Below, one piece after another: positions 26,033 through 34,780 of a stretch of DNA of 64,000 bases; within the stretch, counting starts at the first letter, position 1, and the number at the start of each line of letters is the position of its first letter. The position numbers and the translations under genes are program-made. This stretch comes from Lachnospiraceae bacterium. GTDB lineage: Bacteria; Bacillota; Clostridia; Lachnospirales; Lachnospiraceae. Location of the stretch: positions 671,449 to 735,448 of the forward strand of contig CABIXN010000002.1 in the NCBI GenBank assembly GCA_902362715.1. The letters are read 5' to 3'. The notes under the pieces are model-generated. The model was not told the DNA's origin, searched no databases, and saw nothing but the letters and a program-made list of their open reading frames with translations.

Positions 26033-28615
26033 ATGAAAGTATTGATTATTGGCGGGGTTGCGGCAGGTACCAAGGCAGCTGCAAAATTAAAACGAGTGAA
26101 TCGTGATGCGGATATTATGATTATCACAAAGGACAGTGAAATTTCGTATGCTGGCTGCGGTCTTCCTTATTACGTTGGCGGAGATATCAAGGAGAAAGAA
26201 CAGCTGATTGTAAATACGCCGGAGAAATTTGCAGCGCTGACAGGTGTGGCTGTCAGAACCGGTGTGGAGGCCGCAGCGCTGGATGGACAGGCAAAAAAAG
26301 TAACTGTGAGAAATCTTTCTGACAATCAGGAAGAAGTATTGGATTATGATATCTGTGTTATTTCTGTGGGGGCGTCGGCCGTGATTCCGAAGCTTTTGGG
26401 GGCAGGACTTCCGGGGGTATTTAAAATGCGTACGCCTAATGATGCGGTAACTATGCGGGCGTATATTAACGAGCAGCAGGTAAAACGCGCGGTAGTGGCC
26501 GGCGGCGGTTTTATCGGCCTGGAAATTGCTGAAAACCTTATGAAGCAGGGAATCAAGGTAACGGTTGTGGATCTGGCATCACAGATTCTTCCAAATGTAT
26601 TTGATCCGGAAATGGCGGCATATATAAAACGCCGTCTTCAGAAAATGGGGGTTCGCATTTTAACCAGCACAAAGCTGGAAGCTGTAGTGGGAACAGAGCG
26701 GGCAGAAGGAGTACAGACTGATAATGGAATAATCCCGGCGGATCTTGTTGTGATGTCTGTAGGTATCCGGCCAAATACAGGATTTTTAGCTGACAGCGGT
26801 ATTGAGATGGTAAAGGGAACCATTGTTGTGGACGAGCAGATGCGCACCAGCCTCAATGATGTTTATGCGGCGGGAGACTGTGTTATGGTAAGAAACAGAA
26901 TCACAGGAAAACCGCAATGGTCGGCTATGGGTTCCTCGGCGAATTATGAAGGAAGAACACTGGCGCAGATCATAGGAGGAAGTTCGAAAAGTTATCCCGG
27001 TGTTTTGGGAACCGGGGTGGTAAAGCTGCCAGACTTAAACTGCGGACGAACCGGACTGACGGAGATACAGGCAAAAGAACAGGGATATCAGGTGGAGACA
27101 GTTCTTGGAGTTACAGATGATAAGGCCCACTATTATCCGGATGCAGATGCTTTTGCTGTAAAAATGATAGCTGATCGAGATTCACATAAGCTTTTGGGGG
27201 TTCAGGTGATTGGAGCCGGAGCGGTGGATAAGATGACGGATATTGCAGCTGTGTCCATTGCTATGAATGCGAAGCTGGAAGATCTAGAGAACCTGGATCT
27301 GGCATATGCTCCGCCGTTTTCTACTGCTATTCATCCATTTGTGCAGACCGTATATATGCTTCTGAATAAATTGAATCAGGATATGGTAAGTATGACTCCG
27401 GCAGAATATGCCGCAGGCAGAGCGAAAGGCTATAAGATTGTAGATGTGAGTCCTGAACCGGGCATTCCCGGAGCACTTTATGTGGATTTAGCAAAAGTGA
27501 ACGGACCTGTGGAGGGGCTTGGAAAAGATGATAAGATACTTCTTGTCTGTCTGAAGGGAAAACGGAGTTATTTTCTGCAAAACCGTCTGAAACATTATGG
27601 TTACACTAATACAGTTGTGCTGGAAGGCGCGAGATTTTTTAATGAGGTAAAGGTGGAAGGCATTAAATTTACGGTATCACCTGAGGATATCACACGGGTA
27701 AAAGCCCTTGGATTTTTGCAGGACAAACAAACTGCCAATTGCTTTAATGGACGTGTTATTACAAGAAACGGAAAGATTACAGCAGAGGAAAGCAAGATTA
27801 TCGCAGAGGCGGCAGAACGTTTTGGAAGCGGTGAAATTGCAATGACCTCCAGACTGACCATTGAAATCCAGTCTGTTCCATATGAAAATATTGAGCCTTT
27901 GAGGGCATTTCTGGAAGATTCTGGGCTTGAGACCGGAGGGACTGGTTCAAAGGTGCGCCCGGTAGTTTCCTGTAAAGGAACAACCTGTCAGTATGGCCTG
28001 ATTGATACTTTTTCTCTGTCAGAAGAAATTCATGAACGTTTTTATCATGGATACAGTCAGGTGAAGCTGCCCCACAAATTTAAAATAGCAGTGGGCGGGT
28101 GTCCCAATAACTGCGTAAAACCTGATTTGAATGATCTTGGCATTATCGGTCAGCGTGTTCCGGCGGTAGATAAAGATAAGTGCAGAAACTGTGCAGTTTG
28201 TCATGTTGTGGAATCCTGTCCTATTAAGGTGGCGGAAATGTCAGAAGGGAAAATAGCTATCCAAACAGATCAGTGCAATCATTGCGGGCGCTGTCTTGAA
28301 AAATGTCCGTTTGATGCAGTTGCCATGGAGGAGAATGGTTATAAAATTTATATTGGCGGCCGCTGGGGCAAAAAGACGGCTCATGGCAGAACCCTTGATA
28401 AAATATTTACGGATCGTGAAGAGGTTATGGAGACAGTGGAAAAATGTATCCTGTTTTTCAGAGATCAGGGTATTACCGGTGAACGGTTTGCGGATACCAT
28501 TGCAAGGATTGGGTTTGAGAAAGCCCAGGAAATTATTTTATCAGATGAGCTCCTTTTGCACAAAGATGAAAATCTTGCCGCCCAAAAGCATTTAAAAGGA
28601 GGAGCAACCTGTTAG
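26033..28615 (+). CDS. CoA-disulfide reductase / rhodanese / sulfite-reductase-like fusion
   Basis: The protein has 860 residues. Residues 1-450 are a FAD- and NAD(P)H-binding disulfide reductase of the CoADR type: FAD motif IIGGVAAGTKAAAKLKR, redox Cys42 in YAGCGLPYYVGG, NAD motif VVAGGGFIGLEIAENL. Residues about 460-545 are rhodanese-like, with the active-site-like loop LLVCLKGKRSY. Residues about 555-860 match the siroheme/4Fe-4S half of sulfite reductases: Cys647-x4-Cys652 and Cys690-x3-Cys694 in GGCPNNCVKPD, followed by a two-cluster ferredoxin (CRNCAVCHVVESCP, CNHCGRCLEKCP). It probably reduces persulfides, polysulfide or sulfite with NAD(P)H. The first Cys pair is CX4C rather than the usual CX5C. 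The two-domain CoADR-rhodanese part resembles persulfide reductases; the exact substrate is unknown. Confidence 0.85.
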   Translation: MKVLIIGGVAAGTKAAAKLKRVNRDADIMIITKDSEISYAGCGLPYYVGGDIKEKEQLIVNTPEKFAALTGVAVRTGVEAAALDGQAKKVTVRNLSDNQEEVLDYDICVISVGASAVIPKLLGAGLPGVFKMRTPNDAVTMRAYINEQQVKRAVVAGGGFIGLEIAENLMKQGIKVTVVDLASQILPNVFDPEMAAYIKRRLQKMGVRILTSTKLEAVVGTERAEGVQTDNGIIPADLVVMSVGIRPNTGFLADSGIEMVKGTIVVDEQMRTSLNDVYAAGDCVMVRNRITGKPQWSAMGSSANYEGRTLAQIIGGSSKSYPGVLGTGVVKLPDLNCGRTGLTEIQAKEQGYQVETVLGVTDDKAHYYPDADAFAVKMIADRDSHKLLGVQVIGAGAVDKMTDIAAVSIAMNAKLEDLENLDLAYAPPFSTAIHPFVQTVYMLLNKLNQDMVSMTPAEYAAGRAKGYKIVDVSPEPGIPGALYVDLAKVNGPVEGLGKDDKILLVCLKGKRSYFLQNRLKHYGYTNTVVLEGARFFNEVKVEGIKFTVSPEDITRVKALGFLQDKQTANCFNGRVITRNGKITAEESKIIAEAAERFGSGEIAMTSRLTIEIQSVPYENIEPLRAFLEDSGLETGGTGSKVRPVVSCKGTTCQYGLIDTFSLSEEIHERFYHGYSQVKLPHKFKIAVGGCPNNCVKPDLNDLGIIGQRVPAVDKDKCRNCAVCHVVESCPIKVAEMSEGKIAIQTDQCNHCGRCLEKCPFDAVAMEENGYKIYIGGRWGKKTAHGRTLDKIFTDREEVMETVEKCILFFRDQGITGERFADTIARIGFEKAQEIILSDELLLHKDENLAAQKHLKGGATC

Positions 28616-28656
28616 AAGAAATATCGTTGTTCTTAGATAAAAATATTGAATTACGG

Positions 28657-28703
28657 AAAAATCCGGAAGAAGTCCTGTTATCAAAGGATTCTTCCGGATT
28701 TTT
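28657..28703. terminator. Bidirectional terminator between convergent genes
   Basis: AAAAATCCGGAAGAA (28657-28671) and TTCTTCCGGATTTTT (28689-28703) form a perfect 15-bp stem with A- and T-runs on both sides. It serves the flavoprotein gene (plus) and the phosphomutase gene (minus). Confidence 0.9.
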
Positions 28704-28757
28704 ACTGTATGAATTCAAAATATTTGATGCAGACGGCTGCTCTCATTTCAGCATAAC

Positions 28758-30299
28758 TTAAAGATTAGAAGTGTCAAGCTGATCTGCTCCTTCCAGTAAG
28801 CTTTCAGCAATGCCTGTAATCAGGTCAAGGTCCCGCTGTGTTTCTCCCTCAAGATTTAGTACCATAACCGGATCGTGGAGAGAGGCCCGCAGGAGCATCC
28901 ACCCTGTGCAGATATCAGAAAAACGGATTCGGATACCTTCAAAAGAAGGGGGAAGCGTATATCCGGCTTTCTGTGCGCGTTTTTTAAACGTTGACAGTAC
29001 GGTCTGTCCATATTCTTTAAAGTCATCGGCAAGAATTTTAAACCGGACTTCCCGGGCAGTATATTTCAGGGATAATTTTTCAATGAGACGGTTAATGGTA
29101 TGACCTTTTTTTGCTGCATTTGCCACGGCAATCACCAGTTTCACTGCCAGAAAGGCTCCGTCATCCAGATAATAGTTTTCCTTCAGACATCCATGGCCGG
29201 AGGTTTCCATAGCCAGTGGGCTGACAGTACCGTCAGCATTTAGTTCTTTACATTTGTTTATGACATTTTTATAACCGCGCATATAGCACAAATGCTTTAA
29301 TCCCAGTTCATTTTCCAGAAAGTCTGTAAGCCGGTCTGAGGTTACGGAATCTGTGATAATGGTACTTCCGGGATAGTCAGGGGCGAGGATGGCAGAAATC
29401 ATTGCAATAATAGAATCACGGTTGATGGGGGTGCCATCTGATAAAACTGCCGACATTCGGTCAACATCTGTGTCGAAAATTAATCCAAGGTCCGCATTGT
29501 TTTCTACAGTGGCATGACAAATAGCGGCCATGGCTTCTTTGTTTTCGGGGTTTGGCACATGATTTGGAAAGCTTCCGTCCGGGTTTAAAAATGCGCTTCC
29601 TGTTATATCAGCGCCCAGCGGCTCTAAAACCTGAGCGGCGAAAAAGCCTCCAGCTCCATTGCCGGCATCCACAACAATCTTAAGTCCTTTTAAGGGTTCT
29701 TCGTAATCAGGAGCATTGACTGCTTCGCAGATTTTCATACAGAGTTTGGCGCTGTACAGAGAGATAATATCAAACTCGCAGACCAGATTTGGGTTCTCTA
29801 TTTCTGTACGGTTGATTTCATCTGCTGTCACAGCCTTGGCACGGTCAGCTGCAATTTCCAGTATTCTGGTTATATCATCATGTTCGAGGCCTCCGTCCTG
29901 ATCAAAGAATTTAAAACCGTTTCGGTTAAAAGGAAGGTGGCTGGCGGTAATCATAACCGCTCCGTCATACCGGGTTTCCGGGTAAACGATGGACATAAAC
30001 ATAGCTGGTGTGGATGCCATACCGCAGTCTGAAACAAAGACTTTTTGGGATAACATGCCCTGAATCAGCTGCTTTTTCAGGGAGGGCCCGGTGATTCTAG
30101 AATCCGTTCCCACGCCAATAATACATTGTCCGGCATCTATTCCTTTCTTTTCCATAAGCCAGATGGCAAAAGCCTGACCGATGATATAGGCAGCTTCCTG
30201 TGTCAGGTTTACATGTTCGTCTGCAATTCCCTCACAGGCAATGCCGCGGATATCGCTTCCATTTTGTAATTTTAATAGTTCCTGTCTGGAAATAGACAT
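28758..30299 (-). CDS. Phosphohexomutase (phosphomannomutase/phosphoglucomutase)
   Basis: The protein has 513 residues, in four alpha-D-phosphohexomutase domains. The phosphorylated Ser is Ser120 in MITASHLPFNRNGFKF (usual TASHNP, here TASHLP). The metal loop is IFDTDVDRM and the sugar-binding loop METSGHG is present. It converts glucose or mannose 6-phosphates to 1-phosphates for polysaccharide synthesis; substrate preference is not clear. AAAGGAG precedes the ATG. Confidence 0.88.
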   Translation of the reverse strand: MSISRQELLKLQNGSDIRGIACEGIADEHVNLTQEAAYIIGQAFAIWLMEKKGIDAGQCIIGVGTDSRITGPSLKKQLIQGMLSQKVFVSDCGMASTPAMFMSIVYPETRYDGAVMITASHLPFNRNGFKFFDQDGGLEHDDITRILEIAADRAKAVTADEINRTEIENPNLVCEFDIISLYSAKLCMKICEAVNAPDYEEPLKGLKIVVDAGNGAGGFFAAQVLEPLGADITGSAFLNPDGSFPNHVPNPENKEAMAAICHATVENNADLGLIFDTDVDRMSAVLSDGTPINRDSIIAMISAILAPDYPGSTIITDSVTSDRLTDFLENELGLKHLCYMRGYKNVINKCKELNADGTVSPLAMETSGHGCLKENYYLDDGAFLAVKLVIAVANAAKKGHTINRLIEKLSLKYTAREVRFKILADDFKEYGQTVLSTFKKRAQKAGYTLPPSFEGIRIRFSDICTGWMLLRASLHDPVMVLNLEGETQRDLDLITGIAESLLEGADQLDTSNL

Positions 30300-30522
30300 A
30301 GCAAAATCTCCTTTTTATAAGCATATTGAATCACATTCTGTGTATAGTCTAACATCTGCCGTGAAAGATTTCTATGCGAACACTGATTTTTATTACAATT
30401 TTTTCCTGATATTGGTTATATTGTTCTAAATCAAAACAGAGTATGGTATACTGTCAGCAGAAAGACAGGAGCTAAGATTTATTCAAAGCCCAGATCAGCA
30501 GTGCAAAAAGGAGGAGTGGAAG

Positions 30523-30864
30523 ATGAATCAGGATAAACTTTATATTTTATGGACAAACGCAGATCCTGTTACTGCAAAATTAATGGTAATGATGTATGCG
30601 AAAAATTCTCTGAAAAATGGCTGGTGGAAAGAAGTGACTGTTATTGTCTGGGGAGCTACAGTGAAGCTTCTGGCAGAGGATGAAGAGATCCGGGCTGAGT
30701 TTGAGGAATGCAGAAAGATGGGTGTAGAATTTGAAGGATGTATTGCCTGTGCTCAGGAATTAGACCTAGTTGAGGAAACAGAGGCCCTTGGCATAACACT
30801 TAGAAAATGGGGACCGCCTCTGACAGAAATTATTAAAAACGGAGAACATTTGATTACCATTTAA
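30523..30864 (+). CDS. DsrE-family protein
   Basis: The protein has 113 residues, a DsrE/DsrF-like Rossmann-type fold. It has MVMMYAKNSLKNGWWKEVTVIVWG and a putative redox pair in EGCIACAQELDL (C-x2-C). Relatives take part in sulfur relay or peroxide-linked processes. Its neighbours (the CoADR-sulfite reductase fusion and larE) also handle sulfur. AAGGAGG lies upstream. A -10-like TATACT (about 30449-30454) is present in the 223-nt gap before it. Confidence 0.7.
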   Translation: MNQDKLYILWTNADPVTAKLMVMMYAKNSLKNGWWKEVTVIVWGATVKLLAEDEEIRAEFEECRKMGVEFEGCIACAQELDLVEETEALGITLRKWGPPLTEIIKNGEHLITI

Positions 30865-30923
30865 AAGGATAGCAATATAGCAAGGGAACTATCATACAGA
30901 ATTAGTTAAAACGGGGTGACAGA

Positions 30924-31658
30924 ATGAAAAAGAAGATTGCGGTATTGATATGTGTTTTTATGTGTATAGGGCTGACGGGGTGTAATGACAGCGGAGAAGA
31001 TCATCATTCTCAGGCGGCACTGTCAGAAGAGGAGAAGGCTCGTTTAAGTGCTGAAGAAGAGAAGCGTCTGATAGAAGAGCAGCAGGCAGATGCGCAGAAG
31101 AAAATTCAGGCGGCAAAAGAAGAGCAGCAGGAAATTCAAGCGGCAGAAGAGGAAAAGAAAAAAGTGGTGACACAAGATCCTGAAGCATCTGGAGGGGACA
31201 GCACAGAAGGAATAGAGACTGACAGTTATGATACGCAGTCGGATGATGGGACAGCTGAAAATATATGCCCGGACTGTGGCTATGAACAGCTGAATATTTC
31301 CTGCGGATATTGCTTTGGAAGCGGGGATAACGGTACTTGTAAACGCTGTGGAGGAGATGGAATTATATGCAAAAATTGTTTCTATCCCCCAACTCAATCT
31401 TCGTCATCAAAGGATTCAGATGGCAGTTCATCAACCAGAACTTCTAAAAGCAAAATGTGCCACAGGTGTCATGGAAGCGGCTTGTACGGTGATTGTTTTA
31501 GCTGCAACGGAACAGGAACGCTGGGGCATTCGGAGTACTATGATGGAGGCTCGACAGGAAGTACATATTACACTAGAAGAGTCTGCCCGTCCTGTGTGGC
31601 GGGGCAGAGGCGCTGTAAGCTTTGTAAGGGTGACGGGTATATTGATGAAGGTGATTGA
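30924..31658 (+). CDS. Lipoprotein with coiled coil and DnaJ-like zinc repeats
   Basis: The protein has 244 residues. It has a lipoprotein signal peptide (KKKIAVLICVFMCIGLTGC, lipobox LTGC with Cys20), then a highly charged Glu/Lys/Gln-rich helix (about 34-76), a Ser/Asp linker and a cysteine-rich domain (about 95-244). That domain has several C-x2-C-x-G-x-G type repeats (CGYCFGSG, CKRCGGDG, CHRCHGSG, CFSCNGTG, CKLCKGDG), the pattern of the DnaJ zinc finger. It should be anchored on the outer face of the membrane, where zinc-ribbon chaperone modules are unusual. Function unknown; a role in envelope thiol or protein folding is only a guess. Confidence 0.75.
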   Translation: MKKKIAVLICVFMCIGLTGCNDSGEDHHSQAALSEEEKARLSAEEEKRLIEEQQADAQKKIQAAKEEQQEIQAAEEEKKKVVTQDPEASGGDSTEGIETDSYDTQSDDGTAENICPDCGYEQLNISCGYCFGSGDNGTCKRCGGDGIICKNCFYPPTQSSSSKDSDGSSSTRTSKSKMCHRCHGSGLYGDCFSCNGTGTLGHSEYYDGGSTGSTYYTRRVCPSCVAGQRRCKLCKGDGYIDEGD

Positions 31659-31719
31659 GAATGCCTGGATTTTTCCGTAAAATATAATAACGTGTTTAGG
31701 CCATATGCTGAGCTGAACA

Positions 31720-31757
31720 AAAAACAAATACCCCGTCCCGGGGTTTTTGTTTTTTTA
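31720..31757 (+). terminator. Rho-independent terminator
   Basis: AAAACAAATACCCCG, TCC loop, CGGGGTTTTTGTTTTTTT. The stem is strong with a long T-run. It closes the DsrE-lipoprotein unit. A -10 TATAAT (31767-31772) just downstream may start the larE transcript, but a matching -35 is weak. Confidence 0.85.
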
Positions 31758-31849
31758 GAAAGCTGATATAATATACACGAAAAGCACCATTTGTGAACAT
31801 CTGATTTTTGGGGTTTTAGTAAATGAAAGAGTATGAAAAGGAGAATCAA

Positions 31850-32617
31850 ATGGAACTGAAAAGTTTTTTTGAAGGCTGCCCCAGGGCGGCTGTAGCGGTA
31901 TCTGGTGGAACAGATTCGGCTTTTCTTTTATATATGGCGAAAAAATATGCGAAAGAGGTTTCTGCCTGGTATTTTATGACGCCGTTTCAAATGTTAAGTG
32001 AGAGCGAGGATACAAAAAAACTGTGCAGCCAGCTGGGAATCAGACTTCACATTATAAAAGAAAATATACTCCGGTATCCGGAGGTGGTAAGGAATGACCT
32101 GCAGAGGTGTTATTACTGTAAATATTATATGTTTAAACGTTTAAAACAGGAGGCATATGCCGCCGGATATGAGATTGTCCTGGAGGGAACCAATGCGTCG
32201 GATCAGCCAGAGGGAAGACCGGGGTACCGGGCATTGCAGGAGCTTGGAATTTTATCCCCGCTGCGAGAATGCGGACTGACCAAGGAAGAGATACGGAGAG
32301 AGTCAAAAAAACTGGGACTGTTTACTGCTGACAAGCCTTCAAATTCCTGTCTTGCTACAAGGGTTCCTGTGGAAATGGAGATTACATATCCTCTGCTTCA
32401 GAGAGTGGAGCAGTGTGAAAAGATTTTGGAACAGTTCGGATTTTTCGATCTGCGTGTCCGGATTGTGGAGGCTGCAGATGGACTTGCGGCTAAAATCCAG
32501 ATACGGCAGGAACAGATGGAAGAAATGTTTCGGTATTATGATAAAATTACAGAACAGTTTTCCATGTATTTTCAGGAAGTATGGCTGGATTTAAAGCCCA
32601 GGAAGGAGAGCGATTGA
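31850..32617 (+). CDS. larE: Nickel-pincer cofactor sulfur transferase LarE
   Basis: The protein has 255 residues. The PP-loop ATPase motif is AVSGGTDSAFLL (residues 18-23). LarE adds sulfur to the pyridinium dicarboxylate precursor of the nickel-pincer nucleotide. The sulfur donor Cys in SNSCLATR (Cys167) corresponds to the sacrificial Cys of the lactobacillus enzyme. Two more Cys, Cys87-x2-Cys90 in LQRCYYCKYYMF, would allow the [4Fe-4S] version of the enzyme that does not sacrifice its own Cys. The ATG at 31850 fits AAAAGGAG; an earlier ATG at 31823 lacks a good site. larC follows after 1 nt. Confidence 0.9.
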   Translation: MELKSFFEGCPRAAVAVSGGTDSAFLLYMAKKYAKEVSAWYFMTPFQMLSESEDTKKLCSQLGIRLHIIKENILRYPEVVRNDLQRCYYCKYYMFKRLKQEAYAAGYEIVLEGTNASDQPEGRPGYRALQELGILSPLRECGLTKEEIRRESKKLGLFTADKPSNSCLATRVPVEMEITYPLLQRVEQCEKILEQFGFFDLRVRIVEAADGLAAKIQIRQEQMEEMFRYYDKITEQFSMYFQEVWLDLKPRKESD

Positions 32618-32618
32618 A

Positions 32619-33917
32619 ATGAGAATTTTATATATAGAATGTAAAATGGGAGCTGCCGGAGACATGCTGATGGGAGCCCTGTATGACCTGCTGCCCCCGG
32701 CGGATCAATTACATTTTCTGGAAATAATTAATAATCTGAAGCTTCCGGGTATCTGTGTCCGGGCAGAAGATAAAAAAGTGTGCGGGATATCCGGAAAGAA
32801 AATGAGGGTACTGGTCCATGGTGGAGAGGAAGAACATCACCACGGTGCAGATCATGAGCATCACCATCACCATGGTGGAGAGGAAGAGCATCACCATGGT
32901 GCGGAACATGAGCACCATCATGGTGTGGGCCATGAACATCATCATAACGGGACTCATCATATGCATAACAGCTATGGTGAAGTTCTGGGTAAAATCAGGG
33001 ACCTTCCATTGAAAGATTCTGTAAAGCAGGATATGGAAGCGGTGTATCGGCTGATCGGAGAAGCGGAGAGTAAGGTACACAAGTCAGATCTTTTTCATAT
33101 TCATTTTCATGAGGTTGGAACTTTGGATGCTTTGGCCGATGTAGCCGGCTGCTGTATTTTGATGGATATGTTAAATGTGGATAAGGTGATAGTTTCTCCT
33201 GTCTGTGTGGGAAACGGTCATGTCAGATGCGCCCATGGTATTCTGCCGGTTCCGGCCCCTGCCACGGCAGAAATTTTAAAAGGGATGCCAATGTATTTTA
33301 GCAGCTTTGACGGAGAGCTGCTGACGCCTACCGGTGCGGCGCTGCTGAAACATTTTGCAGATGCATTTGGTGAATGCCCGCAGTTTATTATTGAAAAGAC
33401 AGGCTATGGACTTGGAAGCCGGGAATATGAGATGGCTAACTGTGTCAGGATGCTGCTGGGCCAGTCTTCAGATACGGAATATGAGGATGAGGTTTTAGAA
33501 ATATGCTGTAATCTGGATGATATGACGCCGGAAGCAATGGGAGCCTTGTATGAACCGCTGTTTGAACTGGGGGCTTTGGATGTGTATACAATTCCTCTGG
33601 GCATGAAAAAAAGCAGGAGCGGGTGGATGTTTTGCGTATTGTGTAGGCTTCAGGATGCGGAAACGCTGCAGCTATTTTTGCTAAAACATACCACTACACA
33701 GGGAATCCGGTTTCAAAAGTGGAATCGAAAAAAGCTGAAAACGGAGTTTGAAACGGTGAATACCAGGTATGGGGATATCCGCCTTAAAATCAGCTCCGGA
33801 TATGGCATTCGGAAAATGAAACCGGAGTATGAAGATGTAGTGAGAGCCGCAAAAAGCACAGGTGCGGCATACCACGAGGTAATACAGGAGGTACAGAAGG
33901 ATAAAAAGCTATTTTAG
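32619..33917 (+). CDS. larC: Nickel insertase LarC, single open frame with His-rich insert
   Basis: The protein has 432 residues. It inserts nickel into the pincer cofactor in a CTP-dependent step. The N-terminal MRILYIECKMGAAGDMLMGAL and central HFHEVGTLDALADVAG are conserved. Residues 67-116 hold 24 His with Glu and Gly, a probable nickel store. In Lactobacillus plantarum larC is split and read by frameshifting; here it is one continuous frame. It ends by overlapping the convergent larB by 4 nt. Confidence 0.92.
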   Translation: MRILYIECKMGAAGDMLMGALYDLLPPADQLHFLEIINNLKLPGICVRAEDKKVCGISGKKMRVLVHGGEEEHHHGADHEHHHHHGGEEEHHHGAEHEHHHGVGHEHHHNGTHHMHNSYGEVLGKIRDLPLKDSVKQDMEAVYRLIGEAESKVHKSDLFHIHFHEVGTLDALADVAGCCILMDMLNVDKVIVSPVCVGNGHVRCAHGILPVPAPATAEILKGMPMYFSSFDGELLTPTGAALLKHFADAFGECPQFIIEKTGYGLGSREYEMANCVRMLLGQSSDTEYEDEVLEICCNLDDMTPEAMGALYEPLFELGALDVYTIPLGMKKSRSGWMFCVLCRLQDAETLQLFLLKHTTTQGIRFQKWNRKKLKTEFETVNTRYGDIRLKISSGYGIRKMKPEYEDVVRAAKSTGAAYHEVIQEVQKDKKLF

Positions 33918-34684
33918 TCTGCAGGATGTCCTTTTTCAATTGCCTGGTTGATCATTCCGGCAAGATAGCCTGCGCCAAAGCCGTTGTCAATATTTACGAC
34001 ACTGACACCGCTGGCACAGGAATTTAACATTGCCAGTAAAGCAGCCAGGCCCTGGAAGCTGGCCCCGTATCCGACACTGGTAGGAAGTGCAATAACCGGG
34101 CAGTCCACAAGTCCTCCAACAGCGCTGGCCAGGGCGCCTTCCATACCTGCTGCAGCAATGATAACATTGGCTTTTTGCAGCTTGGGCAGATGATTTAAAA
34201 GCCTGTGAATACCGGCAACTCCAACATCGCTGATAAGAGTTGTGCGGTTTCCAAGGGCACAAGCGGTATAGTAAGCTTCTTTAGCGGCCGGAAGATCACT
34301 GGTCCCTGCTGTTACAATGGTGATATTTCCCACTTGAGGAAGCTCTGTTTTGGCGGCTATTCCGATGCGTGATAAATCGTCGTAAAACAGAGCAGTGTAC
34401 TGTTTGAGGTAATCTGCTTTTTGGGGGCTTAATCTTGTAATTAATATATTCTGCCAGCCTTCTTTTCTCATGGCTTTTACAATCCCAAGAATCTGTTCCT
34501 TTGTTTTACCCTCTCCATAAATCACTTCTTTTTGTCCCTGACGCAGTTCTCTGTGCATATCAAGGGTGGCATAATCTCCTACCTGAGTAAAAGGAGCCAG
34601 GGTCAGCCGGTTTAATGCCTCTTCAGGAGAAACGGACCCATCTTTTATTTGTTGTAATAATTCTAACGTTTCTGTTTTATTCAT
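33914..34684 (-). CDS. larB: Nickel-pincer cofactor carboxylase/hydrolase LarB
   Basis: The protein has 256 residues. It carboxylates and hydrolyses nicotinic acid adenine dinucleotide to start the cofactor. The C-terminal half resembles PurE/AIR carboxylase: TVVTAGTSDLPAAKEA-like segment (here IVTAGTSDLPAAKEA), AAGMEGALASAVGGL and NIDNGFGAGYLA. It runs convergently to larE-larC rather than in the same operon, so it must be transcribed separately. No larA (racemase) gene lies in the window. Confidence 0.92.
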   Translation of the reverse strand: MNKTETLELLQQIKDGSVSPEEALNRLTLAPFTQVGDYATLDMHRELRQGQKEVIYGEGKTKEQILGIVKAMRKEGWQNILITRLSPQKADYLKQYTALFYDDLSRIGIAAKTELPQVGNITIVTAGTSDLPAAKEAYYTACALGNRTTLISDVGVAGIHRLLNHLPKLQKANVIIAAAGMEGALASAVGGLVDCPVIALPTSVGYGASFQGLAALLAMLNSCASGVSVVNIDNGFGAGYLAGMINQAIEKGHPAD

Positions 34685-34780
34685 GTATAAACACCTGATT
34701 ATATATTATGTAAACTAAAAATGTATTACGTCCCTGTCTGCAATATTTTTATTAGAATAGCTATACAGATTGCGTAAAAC

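Noticed and set aside
32818..33012. Plus-strand frame rich in Met, Ile and Thr inside larC, and its minus counterpart
   Set aside because: Shadow frames of the histidine-codon repeats in larC.
32619..33917. Programmed frameshift in larC
   Set aside because: The gene is a single continuous frame here, unlike the split larC of lactobacilli.
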